This document shows positions 1 to 46,089 of a stretch of 64,000 bases of DNA, in pieces (position 1 is the stretch's first letter; each line of letters opens with the position of its first letter). Source of the stretch: Saccharina japonica (Eukaryota > Sar > Phaeophyceae > Laminariales > Laminariaceae); the NCBI GenBank assembly GCA_008828725.1, contig MEHQ01003382.1, positions 62,001-126,000 of the forward strand, in the 5' to 3' direction. The notes under the pieces were generated by a model. That model ran no database searches. It was not told where the DNA came from and saw only the letters and a program-made list of their open reading frames with translations. A program made the position numbers and the translations under genes.

Positions 1-246
1 CGTGGGAGAATCTACCCCCCGAAACCTTTAAAAAGCAAACCTCTTCAGCTTGGGACAGCAGTGAATGCTAAGGCCGAAGCAGGTACAGACACGACTTCAG
101 ACTTCGAACATGCGAGTAGGTTTTTTGTTGTTGGTTTCCTGCTTTCTGATAATGTTTTCATGAGTGATCAAGGTTGAAGGTCATAATGACACACCCTGCT
201 GCCGGGTGGCAAACGCCATATAAATAATAAACAAGGAGTTCATACT

Positions 247-459
247 ATTACGGAGGACCACAGTAAATAGGACCTTCGTCACACACTAAAACCTATATAT
301 TTATCTATATTTACTAACAAAAATTGGTCCTGCTTACTATGGTCCTCCGTAATATTACGGAGGACCATGGTAAATAGGGGACCTACGGTACACACAAAAA
401 CCTAAATATATAACTCTTTTCACTAACAATGTTTTGTTTTATTCACTAGGCCCCCTCGC
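247..459. repeat. Two adjacent AT-rich TIR MITE copies
   Basis: Two neighbouring units of about 105 bp (247-353 and 354-459). Each begins ATTACGGAGGACCA.AGTAAATAGG; the first ends with the reverse complement of that terminus (GGTCCTCCGTAAT), the second with a diverged version. Related copies occur at 15179, 60512, 62708 and 63019. The short length, long terminal inverted repeats and lack of coding potential indicate a non-autonomous DNA element. Confidence 0.7.
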
Positions 460-795
460 AATATTACGGGGGACTATAGTAAATAGGACTAAGGGCCCAT
501 ATTAACGAGTATAAAATTAATTCAATTTGGAAAAAATAAAATTCAAATTCGCTTTTCATTGGTCAACACACGCACCAGTATCAAACATTAGGATTTTGGG
601 GTATAATCTTGGGTGGTGGTGCGGGTTCTGACCAATGAAAAGCGGATTTGATTTTTTTTTTTCCAAATTGAATTTTTTTCTTCTTCGTTAAAACGGGCCC
701 TAAAGGCAAATATTGTCAGTAAAAATAGGTAAATATATACTGGAAGGTTTTTGTGTATACCGAAGGTCCCTATTTACCATCGCCCCCCGTACAAA
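460..795. mobile_element. AT-rich TIR MITE interrupted by a Harbinger-like MITE
   Basis: A third copy of the same AT-rich MITE is split by a second element at about 487-704. The inserted element has ends GGGCCCATATTAACGA and TTAAAACGGGCCC, flanked on both sides by TAA. The 3-bp TWA duplication and GGGCC-type termini are typical of PIF/Harbinger (Tourist-like) MITEs. The nesting shows that the Harbinger-like element moved after the first MITE. Confidence 0.65.
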
Positions 796-1189
796 TTATT
801 TCTTGTTATTTTACACATCGGACAGATAATTGATTCCCGCTGCATGGTCTAGATCTGTCAGGGCGGATATAATCCTGGTTTGTATGATCTGCATGATCTA
901 GCTTCACGTTGCCGCGTGGGAACCGTATATAGTCTGCACGATCGATAATATGACATATTTACCTCGTACCGTTTTTAGGCTTTTTCACAACCCCACAAAC
1001 TTGACGTCAACACAACACGCCACAGAAAAAAACGGCCGCCCAGCAAGCCCCACGCACCCAGCTTCCGCCCAGCCACAGCGAGCACACAGCGTCGCCGCGC
1101 GACTGCTGCGTCGCACAGGAGACCGGACGTAACTGCACCGGGCCCCCTGCTGTGCTTTACCGGGATGTCGATAGTACCTCTTGGTTGTG

Positions 1190-1440
1190 TGAAGGTGGTA
1201 CCTACTGAGCTAAATTCGATGAAAATCGACGACGGTTGGGAAGGCTGAACCCTCTGCGCGATAAAAATCAAGGCAAGGACCGTAGTGGGGGAGGAGGGAG
1301 AGGAGCCTACTTTGTGACCCCGGATCTGGGTTACGACTAGGGAGGGAGATAGACAGAAGTGCGAAGATAATAAACGGGGGAAACAAAATAGGGGTAAAAT
1401 ATAAAGATCGATCGAGTACCCAGCCCAGGGTAATCCTCAA
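1190..1440. repeat. Dispersed repeat with tRNA-like fragment
   Basis: The minus strand at about 1190-1217 reads TAGCTCAGTAGGT, a canonical D-arm/A-box, followed by CACCTTCACA, which resembles a Val anticodon arm. It is followed on the plus strand by a body of about 165 bp (CGCGATAAAAATCAAGG...CCCGGATCTGGGTTACGA). That body recurs at 13515-13640, 13985-14120 (minus), 15720-15885 and 60655-60830 (minus). I see no foldable complete tRNA, so this is a SINE-like or tRNA-pseudogene repeat. Confidence 0.45.
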
Positions 1441-1596
1441 CGCCCCCCCCCCCCTTCTGAACGGCGGGATATTTGGGACGTCGGTACCGTATACGGCCGT
1501 ACGTTGACCTGCCCGCTTCGTTTCAATACCTTGGGGAACCAGGGAGACGTTTTTTTTCAGGGACGCACGCGCAAGCGTTTTTTACAGAAGAAACGT

Positions 1597-1670
1597 TCGA
1601 AGTGAGATTCGAACCCGTGTCCTCGACGACGTCAAATGTGAAGGTGTTACCTACTAAGTTATACGTAGGG
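1597..1670 (-). repeat. tRNA-like (Val-type) pseudogene or SINE head
   Basis: On the minus strand a D-arm-like stretch (ACTTAGTAGGTAACA) is followed by CACCTTCACATTTG and, at normal spacing, a good B-box GGGTTCGAATC. The putative anticodon would be CAC (Val). The acceptor stem does not pair, so it is not called as a functional tRNA gene. The flanking CCAGCCCAGGGTA motif is shared with the repeat at 1405-1438. Confidence 0.4.
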
Positions 1671-1758
1671 GTAGAAGTCGATCGATTGTCCAGCCCAGGG
1701 TAGTCCTTAAAACAGATGCATCGATGCCAACAGCAGCCAGCGTGGCGCCTGTGTTTAC

Positions 1759-1833
1759 CCAACAACTGCCGTCCATCATCCAACAACGCACACAAGTTGA
1801 CGACGTTCACAAAATATCCTGCCGCGCGAATTC
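1759..1833 (-). pseudogene. Possible PPIL4-like exon 4, frame-broken
   Basis: After acceptor CTCTAG the frame reads EFARQDIL and then stops. Skipping two bases gives [16 protein letters not shown], which together resemble the family segment that follows VFGE. Either a small sequence error or a real lesion; the donor would be GTAAAC. Weak on its own. Confidence 0.35.
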
Positions 1834-4206
1834 CTAGAGACAGCTGTACTGCTGTTTCAAGTGTTTTTGTTGTCGTTTTTTTTTTTTTTTTACCTTCGCA
1901 AATACCGTGTGCTTCCCGTCAAGGTGCTGCATGTCGTCGCCGCGCATCGAGAAAAAAAACTGAGATCCGTTGGAATCTGGCACCCCCATGTTGGCCATCG
2001 AAAGCAGCCCGGCCTCATCGTGCTTGTGGCTGGTCGGCTTTATCTCGTCCTCGAAAAACCTATCGCGGGAGGGGCAAGGGGAGGCGGGCCGAGGGTCTCA
2101 CCGGTCCCAAGAGGGTTAGCAGGACTCACCGCGCTTGCTCGCCGTACAGGAGGCCGTACACGGACGTTCCACCCTTTCCCGAAGCAGTGGGGTCGCCCGT
2201 CTGGATCATGAAGTTCTGCTGCACGTTGTAGAACAAGCAGCCGTTGTAGTACCTTGGGGCAGGCGCGGGTGGAGGGGGGGGTTTGAAAGGGAGTGGATGG
2301 TGCGTCGCACAGGGGATGGAGATGGAGGGGGGAGAGGGATGGAGGGAGGGGAGCCGGAGGGGGTGAGGCGAGGCGAGGGAGAGAGGGAGAGAGGGAGAGA
2401 GGGAGGGAGGGAGGGAGGGAGGGAGGAGCGGGGGGGAATAGGGGGTTGTAGAGTGAGATGCGTGTTTAGAGGAAGAGATAATTGGAGGGAGAAGGGGGGG
2501 GGTAAGATGTAGATGGGGAGAGGGAGGGAAGAAAATAATATATTGTAGATAAACCAAATATATGCTCCGTCTATTGTGGCGGCATTTTTCGTGCGGGCGA
2601 AGGGCTGATTCTTTCATAGGTGGTTGGTTGGCTGCGCGTCAACGTATGGTATCATGTTTCTTGATAAAACTTCCAAATCCTCCCAATTTCAATTTTCCCG
2701 CGCATGCGATTGTACATACGTACCCCCTTTTCTTTCTTGCTTTCCCCCTTTCTGCCTCTCTTTCGTTCTCTCTCTCTCTTATCTTTTTCTGCCCCTCTCT
2801 TCCGCCCCCCTTCCCCCTCTCCATCTCTCAGACATACTCTAGCGTACCTGACAATCTCCTCTGCCTGACTGAACGAAGTCTATTCATATTACAGCTTCCT
2901 TTTTCTTGCAGATCTTCAGAAAGTTATAACGGGTGTACAAAATGCGATTCCTCCATACATCCCTCTCAGGCTAATTATTATGCCATCGGATTGAGAGGAT
3001 CGAAAAACTGGATCTTCGATCCACTCAAAATTCGACGGGGTGTGTCTGTATGCCTTCCCTATCGTCGATCGGATCGATTTCGCGTTTTTTTGTGCTCTTC
3101 CTGGGGGCGGTTGATACGAGAGTTGACAACTGCTTCGTGTCCTGCTCGCGGGTTCTAGGAGGTGCTGCGCTGCGAGCAGCAGCAGCAGCAGTAGATAGAA
3201 GTAGCAGTAGTAGAGCAGTCCACCCAGCATCGGAGAGGTGTTTAGGCTGCTGCTGGGTGGTGTGACCGTGTGTTTGGAGGGGTGAAGAGAGATGCGGTGA
3301 GCTTCAAGAACTTTTTGTGGATTGGATTGGATTTCTCAAGCGAAAAAGTTGGAATCGAAAATGCTCTTTTTCAACTGTATAATAAAGCCCGATTGTGTCT
3401 CCAAGCAGCAGCAGCAGCAGCAGTAGATAGAAGTAGCAGCAGTAGAGCAGTCCACCCAGCATCGGAGAGGTGTTTAGGCTGCTGCTGGGTGGTGTGACCG
3501 TGTGTTTGGAGGGGTGAAGAGAGATGCGGTGAGCTTCAAGAACTTTTTGTGGATTGGATTGGATTTCTCAATCGAAAAAGTTGGAATCGAAAATGCTCTT
3601 TTTCAACTGTATAATAAAGCCCGATTGTGTCTCCAACCGGACACCGGCTTTTTCGATCCACGTATCCCACTGCATAAGAATTAGGTTCGAGTCGTTATTT
3701 TCGCCCATTACTGAAAGTGATCTAGTCCAAGGGCGTGTCAAGTAGGATATCTACTCTCTGGGTACCCGGGTACATACTCGGTGCCCGGGGTATATATCCG
3801 AGTATGACCGAAATAACAGGGTTGGTATCTGGGTACATACTGGGTACCCGGGTACATACCCGTGTATGGCCGAAATAAACAGGGTTGGTATCCGGGTACG
3901 TACTCGGTACCCGGGTACATATCCGAGCATGACCGAAAAATAATAAACAGGGTTGGTATCCGGGTACGTAGTCGGTACCCCCGGTACATACCCGCGTACG
4001 ACCGAGATAAACAGGGTTGGTACCCGGGTACCCCAGAGCATTTACCCTATTAATACTATTAATATATAAATACAACCTTGCTTGGTTGTACCCACGGCTC
4101 ACTTTATCTTGCAGAGCTTCAGAAAATTCTTCGCGGCCAGCGGAGCCTCATCGCAGAACAGGTCCACCACCACTTCTCCCAACGATGTGTCGATCATGAC
4201 GGACAT
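1759..4206 (-). CDS. PPIL4-like cyclophilin (partial gene model, 3-4 exons)
   Basis: Peptidyl-prolyl cis-trans isomerase of the PPIL4 group, nuclear cyclophilins that usually carry a C-terminal RRM and associate with the spliceosome. The model joins exons 4206-4103, 2252-2130 and 2059-1894 with matching phases and GT-AG sites. It begins [17 protein letters not shown], and motifs in order are [47 protein letters not shown] and [10 protein letters not shown]. These line up with the whole first two thirds of the cyclophilin fold. The QTGDPT and GSQFF active-site regions are present; the NVQ in place of HRV near the start is also seen in human PPIL4, so it supports the subgroup. A fourth exon (1833-1759) is frame-broken and no RRM is visible before the left edge. 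The ATG at 4206 is the family start. The gene is divergent from the DCAF1 homologue. Confidence 0.85.
1894..2059 (-). CDS. PPIL4-like exon 3
   Basis: Acceptor GCGATAG, donor GTAAAA followed by a poly-A run on the coding strand. It encodes (R)FFEDEIKP...LLSMANMG...[10 protein letters not shown]...[10 protein letters not shown]. Phase 1 entry matches exon 2. Confidence 0.88.
2130..2252 (-). CDS. PPIL4-like exon 2
   Basis: Acceptor CCCCAAG, donor GTGAGT. It encodes [19 protein letters not shown] onward to LYGEQA(R), the first half of the cyclophilin active site. Intron 1 (2253-4102) is filled by GA-rich, tandem and minisatellite repeats. Confidence 0.9.
2276..2545. repeat. GA-rich purine tract
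   Basis: Inside PPIL4 intron 1: almost pure purine on the plus strand, with GGGA/GAGA units repeated many times around 2360-2430. It produces the long proline/serine open frame on the minus strand, which is not a gene. Confidence 0.75.
3170..3640. repeat. Tandem duplication, 232-bp unit
   Basis: Two copies of a 232-bp unit: an AGC-rich stretch, then GCATCGGAGAGGTGTTTAGG, then a TGGATTGGATTGGATTT motif, ending CCGATTGTGTCTCCAA. Only a few substitutions separate them, for example AAGCG versus AATCG near 3337 and 3569. The unit lies within PPIL4 intron 1. Confidence 0.85.
3738..4040. repeat. Minisatellite with TACCCGGGTA palindromes
   Basis: About five diverged units of 60-68 bp. Each contains one or more near-palindromes of the form GGTACCCGGGTACAT and ends GACCGAAATAAACAGGGTTGG. 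The repeat lies close to the 5' splice site of PPIL4 exon 1. Confidence 0.8.
4103..4206 (-). CDS. PPIL4-like exon 1
   Basis: Starts ATG at 4206 and ends in phase 2 before a GTGAGC donor. It encodes 34 codons plus AA, finishing LKLCKI(K). The first base of exon 2 completes a Lys codon, giving LCKIKYYN exactly as in the family. Confidence 0.88.
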
Positions 4207-4399
4207 CTTCGATCGCCAGTCCTCCCCCAAGCCTCTCCCTCCCCCCGTTCGTCACCGCCGGCTTCCCCCTCACGGCGTCCCCTAACCCCTTGTTTCCTTG
4301 TATTTCTGCGGTGGAGGCGTTACGATGGGGAAGAGGGGGGGGGTAAGGTAATATTAAAACCTGTTTACGTACTGCAACCCCATCAGGGCGTGTGTGCTT

Positions 4400-4496
4400 C
4401 ATATTCATGCATGGCCGTAGTCGTATGACCATAAACCCTCACATCCCTACAATGCTGGGACGGAGCATGTCGGGTTTTCACCGACCAGGCAGACCC
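4400..4496 (-). mobile_element. Family A retro-fragment
   Basis: On the minus strand it matches the family A unit from GGTCGGTGAAAACCCGAC to CGGCCATGCATGA. The terminal ATGAGTAC is diverged here and there is no adjacent G run. Confidence 0.65.
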
Positions 4497-7076
4497 TGGG
4501 GGGGCACTGAACAACCCCTGTCCGTCCGTCCGTCCGTCCGTCCGAGTTGACGCTATTTGGTTGCTTGCGGTGCGGCCGCCTGTAGAGAAATTGCGCACTG
4601 TTAGTCGCTGGTATCCCAGGCACACCAGCGGCACGGCTAGTGGCAGCAACAACACGTTATCTTCGCTTCCCTGACATGCTGATGGATGGGAAGACTCCGG
4701 TCGAAGTTGCTGCGGCACTTTTCTGATGCACACGAGTACACGAGTATCCCCGGGCACTCGAGAACACGAGTACCTTAACATAAAAAGCAGGACGTACGCA
4801 TCTCATAATAGTGGGACGATGGCAACCAACCCAATGATGACATTGGTGTTATCAACTGTCTACCAGCAACGTGAGCGCCCAACAGCAGTAGTACAGGTAC
4901 TCGTAGGATCATGTTGGCCCCGTCCCGTACAACCCCTCGCATTGCACCTATCGGACATCGGTTCGGTTCGTGTCTAAAGGCTTGTCTTTGGCTAGATTTA
5001 AATACAGCAATGAGCAGCAAAGCACTGCTGTCAGTGTTGCACATGTCTCTCTCTTGTACTCGTAGAACGCAGTGCTCTGGGAGCCAAGGTCCGTTGCGGC
5101 TTGCAACCCTGCTGCTGCTCCTGCTGTTCTTGCTGCTGCTGCTTCTGCTGCTGCTGCTGTGCAAAATACGAGCACTGCGAGCGAGAATAGACGCTAACGT
5201 CAACTCCCCATTCTCGGCCGGCCATCTCTGTCTGCCCTGATGCGGCCGTTGCTTAGGTCGCCGACATAAACCTCGCAACCCCGACAGACAGCCGGAGACT
5301 ACCACCACTGCTACTGCTGGTGATCTTCCGACGAAAAATCACCGATGAAGCAGCAACGGACCTCACCTTGTCTCGTCTGCCTGCCAGCTTCTTTGGCTGT
5401 TGCTCGTACCAGAGGTATTTATGCCTTTCGCCGCCTCTCACACAACTAGAGCCCGAGGTTGACCACCCTATTGATCTGGCTCAGTGCTCGATGGAGAGCC
5501 GCAATTTGAAATGAGAGGTCCACACAGCCAGGTAAAACAATGGTGGCTGCCTTGATACCCTTCAGCAGCCCGTTTCTCCTGGTAGCAGTGAGCTTGACGT
5601 GGGTTCGCCGCTCTGTGGGCGGATTTGGGGCGGTGGGGGAAATTCGAAAATTCCCGTTTCGGTACCGCCTGATTTGTTTTAGAGCTCCCAGTGTGGACGA
5701 TCAGCTTTTCTCAGACCACGTTCGCAACTGCCTCGCGAACGCAACCGCGAGGCCATCGTGGAACCATGGAGGGAAGACGGAGTCCATGGAGTGGAGCTGG
5801 CATTGGTGGTGGTGGAAATCGAGGATCAGCATCGGTGAGGTTCTGCATATCGGAGTCTCCTCGCTCCTCTCACTCGTCTCCGTTCAAATGTAGTCAAATG
5901 TTATGTTTATTTCCAACATTGATCCAAGCATTGGGTTATTTAGATGGGTGCTCTACTGTACGTCCGACAGCAGCAGCAGTTTAGCACCCAGCAGCACAGC
6001 ACAGCAACGACAAACACCTGTAGTAGTGGCAGGTGGAATGCTATGCTGCTACTGCTGCTGACACGCTTTCCGCTCGTGCCGCCTCGATTGCTGCCTGTTT
6101 TAATTTTATTGCCCCCCCCTATGATAGACAAGGGTGGTGTACCGCGACCGCTCCGTCTCCCTGTCCTCTCTTCATGCCTTCATGTTGACGTACCGACATC
6201 AACATGGCCGACTGGAACAACAAGCAGCAGCCGACCAGGGTGCTTGCTGCTCTGCAACGCTTGTGAGGAACCCGACCAACCTGGGCTCGGCAGCCCCCCA
6301 CCACCACCAGCCACAATAGCAACGCTGCAGAGCATACCCTTTGCTGCGGCTGCAAGTCTGAGTCTTGAACCCGAGGCCCATCTCTGTCAAGCAACCGCAT
6401 ACCATGGACGTATCGCGCATCACAGACAGTAGCGCCCGCCAAGTGGAACTACAAGCAGTACTCGAACGAGTATCTCCTTGGTTTCGCGCATGGCTCGCGC
6501 AGAGTGGTTCTTGACGAGAAGATACTTTAGTCACGTCTAGCACGGTCACGGTGGTGCCCCCGGGTGTGCTCGTTACCGCGGTGGAAATCCCTGGCGAGTG
6601 CAGGTCTTCGGGCTCGAGACATACACCCTATAATACCTGGTATTGGAATATTACTCGAAGACCCGTGCTCCTCTGTGAACTTTTCACTTTTCAACCTTTT
6701 CTGAGTTATTTTCCAGAACATCTGCGTTTGCCCATCCCCGCGTTACCTCCTCGCGCCGCCAGGCCAGGGGCTAAGGTTGCCGCCACTGCTACCCACCGCT
6801 CGCACTACAGCAGCAGCGACTGCGTAGCTGTGAGCAAGGCTTGACCTTGCACAAAGCTCTCTGCGGGCCCATCGCTCGATGCCCCCAACCCCCAACCTTC
6901 CCCTAGAGGGTAGAGGGCAGAAGGGCAGTTCTTCGTCTCGCCTCCCCCCCGCCCCTCGGTTCGATCAGGTAGTGTGTACCACAGGTATATGGTAAGGCAT
7001 CCCCGAAGCAGATACGTGCGATATACCATGTACAAGGTATTATTGTATACGCGTTGCCATCCTAAACAAGACAATG

Positions 7077-7800
7077 GGGCCTAAGGGCCGTTTTTAACGA
7101 CGCGTATTTAGCAAATAAATTGCCAAATTTTCATTTTTTGGCAAGTTTTACTTGCCAAAATAGCAAAAAACTTGCCAAGTTTTTTTCCGGATATTTCCGT
7201 AGCTGTTCGTTGGCAAGTTTTTGGAAAGTCAAATTTGCTATTTCACTTGCCATTTTCGACCAATCACGCCTACCCAAGACCATGCAAACCACACGCCGTT
7301 GCGCTAGACGCACGAGCTGCAGCAACACAGGAAGATACCGAGGGTTAGATGGTGGTGCTGACAGCAGATGATGGTGGCTGACGGCACTGCTGAAGGGGTT
7401 GCTGGCGCGGGTGACGAACCGCATGTAGGCGTGGCACTGGTGCCGTCTGGGGCTGATGCTCAAGTCAATCCCAATCAAACAGTCGCTCCAGCTTTCCCAA
7501 GACAACGAACAACGTGACTATGATCGCCCTGGAGGGCTGTCCACCTCTGGGATCTACGAGATATGCTTGGATCCGTCTCCAGGCCACCCATGCCTCGACG
7601 AGGGTGTCGTCTAGCTGTCCGATCCTTGCTGTACGGGGTTTGATAAAACAACTGAAGGCGTTACGTGGCTCAAATAGCAAGTTTCTTGCCATTTCATCGT
7701 GTTTGTCGATAGAAAGTATTTTCCAATACTTGCCAATTTGTTGTTGCCAAAATAGCAAGTTTTTTGCTATTTGCTCGTGTCGTTAAAAACGGCCCTAACG
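7077..7800. mobile_element. Harbinger-like MITE, about 720 bp
   Basis: Inverted ends GGGCCGTTTTTAACGAC and GTCGTTAAAAACGGCCC, flanked by TAA on both sides. Subterminal stretches are packed with the short motif TTGGCAAG/CTTGCCAA in both orientations. No transposase frame is visible. Confidence 0.75.
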
Positions 7801-7812
7801 ACACTGCTGGTC

Positions 7813-7859
7813 AAATGACTAAGGCAAGCAACAAATGAGTACGCCCCCCCCCCCCCCCG
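7813..7859 (+). mobile_element. Family B retro-tail with poly(C)
   Basis: Matches the 3' end of the reverse-transcriptase element at 25970-26023: GTCAAATGACTAAGGCAAGC, then ATGAGTACG, then a C run. It abuts the end of the preceding MITE. Confidence 0.75.
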
Positions 7860-8271
7860 CCCTCGAACACGGGCAGTGCTTGTTGCCGTACCTGGTACGG
7901 GCGCCCGGTACGTTGATCTACTATTAATAGCTGTAGGTGCTACACCAGTAGCGCTTGAGATAAGAGTCTATCATTTCTTGGAACTCACATGTTCGTACTG
8001 TAGATGTATTCGATCATCATAGAGCTTCAGCGTCCTTCCTACTCTTCACGTATACCCTGGCAACTATCGGCATCGCCAACCCGAGCCGTCTCCCGTATGT
8101 GGGGGTCCGTCTGTCCCTGTCCCTCCCTCTCCTGTCTCACTGGTCTTGTGCACCCCTCTCTACTTTATCTCTCCACGATATTTTCCTGGTCAGCCCACGG
8201 ACCTATGATACTGTAGTGTGCTCTATACGAGCAACAATGTTGGTGGGTTTTCTTTCGGACAATGGTCTGCT

Positions 8272-9112
8272 GTTAGGGCCCATATTAACGAAGACAGCAC
8301 AAAAATCAATTTGGAAAATAAAATCCTATTTGGATGTGATTTCGCAAAAATAAACTGGTTTTCGTCTTATGGGGGATAGTGAAATGCTTGTTCAAATATT
8401 TCTGAAATCGAAAAAACGCAGCACGCCTCACAACGCCCAGGTGAAAAAATCCGACGAGAGTAGACGAGAGCGAACGCATGCGTCGGCGCGTGCGTGCCGA
8501 CGCAAGCATACTCTCGCTTTTGGCCGCCCAGGCTAGGACGCTATCTCTCTCAGGATCTCCTGGGTGGACGTAGGGATCCCTGAAACGCCACCGGCGAGAC
8601 AGGGACGGCGACGGTGCTATCAAAGTCTTGAGCGTATCCTGCTGTTTTTGCGTCGATCACTCGGTTTTTGGTCGGGTTGGCACATCGAGCTGGTTGAAAA
8701 ATTGGGATTGCGACCGCCATGATTGGTTTTGAGGCGCCACCGCCGGGGTACGATGTGCTATGGTCTGTAGGCGTGGGCGCGGCTGTTGTCCCGGTGGCCT
8801 CGCGTCGTGGTTCACGCGTTGTCACCTCGGTCGTGGTCATCGATGCGATCAAGAAATCGCCAGGTTGTGGCGGGGGCGTTTACCCACCGTGGACATGCCG
8901 GTCCATGTCGGCCCAACTCCCAAATTTGATTTGAATTCTACACAGAAAAGGGTCCTGGGACCTTCTTGGTTTTTTCGTCCAATTAAAATTGATTTTACCC
9001 CAAAATCCTAATATTTGGTGCTGGTGCGTGTGTTGACCAATGAAAAGCGAATTTGAATTTTCTTTTTTCCAAATTGAATTTATGTTTATACTCGTTAATA
9101 TGGACCCTTATG
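8272..9112. mobile_element. Harbinger-like MITE, about 835 bp
   Basis: Ends GGGCCCATATTAACGA and TCGTTAATATGGACCC, flanked by TTA on both sides. Subterminal AATCAATTTGGAAAA and TTCCAAATTGAATTT match those of the copy at 487-704. No transposase recognised. Confidence 0.75.
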
Positions 9113-9345
9113 AGTGTCTGTCTCTGTCACTGTTTCTATCTTTTGCAATCTCTGTCCCTATTTCTCTGTCTGTCTCTCTATCGTATCTCTTATCTCTCTC
9201 TGCCTATCTCTTTCTGTATGTCTCTCTTTCCCTCTCTGTTTCTGTGTCTCTCACCCCGTCTCTCCGCGTATCTGCCTCTCCCTTACACTTCCATCTCATT
9301 CTCTCCATCTGACTCTATCCCCCCCTGACCCGCCCCCCCCCACCA
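9113..9345 (+). promoter_or_regulatory. Pyrimidine-rich tract upstream of DCAF1 start
   Basis: About 230 bp almost entirely of TCTCTGTCTC-type sequence ending about 75 bp before the chosen ATG. It could be an initiator or 5'-UTR pyrimidine tract, or only a microsatellite. Confidence 0.3.
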
Positions 9346-9418
9346 ACCCCCGTCTTGTTGCCGCGCGCACTGCTTGCCCCGATCGAACCGGAAGCAGGCG
9401 GAGCGCCGACGACTCACT

Positions 9419-44687
<35,269 letters not shown>

Positions 44688-46089
44688 TGGATAGATGGAC
44701 GGGTGGCGGCGTGCGGCGATCGAGCTGCAAGCGGGCAGCATCTCGTGTAATTTACAGCTATCCTGTGCTGATGCTTTTGCGTTTTCGGACGTCGGCATTT
44801 AGAGAAAGGAAGTGCGCTGGAGCGCACCGCAGGCAGGACGCAACCTCTGTTTCAGAAAATTGGTAGGTCCCAAGTCCTATACGGGCAGGGGAGGGGGGGG
44901 GGGGGGAGGAAGGGACGGGTGTGGAGGGAGGTGGTGAGAGGGGTGAGCGTATCTGTCACGGTGAATCGTGGCAACTTTTGTGCATTCGTCTGCTGTATCG
45001 TTGTGGTTGGTATCACAGCTATTAGCGTGTTGGGGGTGTAGGGATGGGGCTTCGCCGAACGCGCGAAGAACGCTCCTATCACGGCCGCCGCCGCCACAGG
45101 TATGACAGGTAGTTTGGGCCGCGTGCGATATATAGGCGCGGCGGCCGGGGGGTTGTCGGTGGTGATGATGCTGGGCGTGCACGTGGAGACAGTTACAGCA
45201 GCAGTAGTGGGGTAGCGGTTGGGCCCAAGCTCAACGTGTAGTGTTCATGGCAAGTAGTCCTGCTGGTATTTTCTGGGAGTTTTTATCGAATTCCCCCAAC
45301 TCACCTCAATCGTCAAAGCTGGTGGGCACCTCGTACAGCCCAGCTATATGGCATGCGAGGTCTACATGCGTTCCATTTAAACCAAAAAGAAAATTTGCGT
45401 TCCTTTTAAACCTATAAAACGAAAGGTGTTGATTCGACCTTAAAAAAAATCCGCTGATATTGGCGCAGCATATATAGAGAGCCGTCTGCTTTTTTGTTGT
45501 TGGGTTGTTTTCTGCCCTCCGCCACACGTGATGAACGTGTTTGCGCTTCTTGTGCGGGGCAGTCCAAACCCACGACGTGCTGGGCGGGAGGCGGGAGCAG
45601 CATCGGGGTAGTACAGGATTGCATATTGTTTCCGGCGGCGTTATTGTTGCCTCTCACGATCTTGTACCCTTTTTCGCAGGAAGATATAAAGTTTCACATC
45701 TTGGATATATCACCACCTACAGTAGACCATCTAGATCCTAACCCGCCGTTATGATATATCGTGCAGGTTCTGTACAGTACAGATCCCAACTCAGGAAACA
45801 TGTCCTAGATCATGCAGGTTGTAAGGCTCCCACCCGGCAACATGAGCTAGATCCTACATATCAGGAATATGTTTGCCCTGAAATATCTAGATCATCACGT
45901 GGGAGTTGATTATCTGTCCTTGGTAATGCAACGTTGCTCTAAATGAGACCGGTCTTTTTAGTGCTGATATTTATTAGCAATTGACACCGGGAGGAACCAT
46001 GACACCCGACCCTAACACTTTCTTGAAAGCCCACAAGAATCAACGGCAACCAAAAATACAAAACAAGTAAAAAAACACCCGGTTCTACG
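44688..46089. other. Intergenic, convergent gene ends
   Basis: No gene seen. Contains a G run (44889-44907) and, at 45740-45940, AT-rich sequence with TAGATCAT/ATGATCTA motifs also found at 840-945. Confidence 0.5.

Larger units (their letters stand above)
4207..9418. other. Intergenic region between divergent PPIL4-like and DCAF1-like genes
   Basis: No exon that I can support. It contains a family A retro-fragment (4400-4496), CAG/CTG microsatellites (5107-5160, 5968-6060), two Harbinger-like elements (7077-7800, 8272-9112), a family B tail (7813-7859) and a pyrimidine-rich tract before the DCAF1 start. Open frames at 5540-5893, 5944-6432 and 6199-6549 show no recognisable domain. Confidence 0.6.

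Noticed and set aside
1597..1670. Functional tRNA-Val gene
   Set aside because: A- and B-box motifs are present but the acceptor stem does not pair; kept only as tRNA-like.
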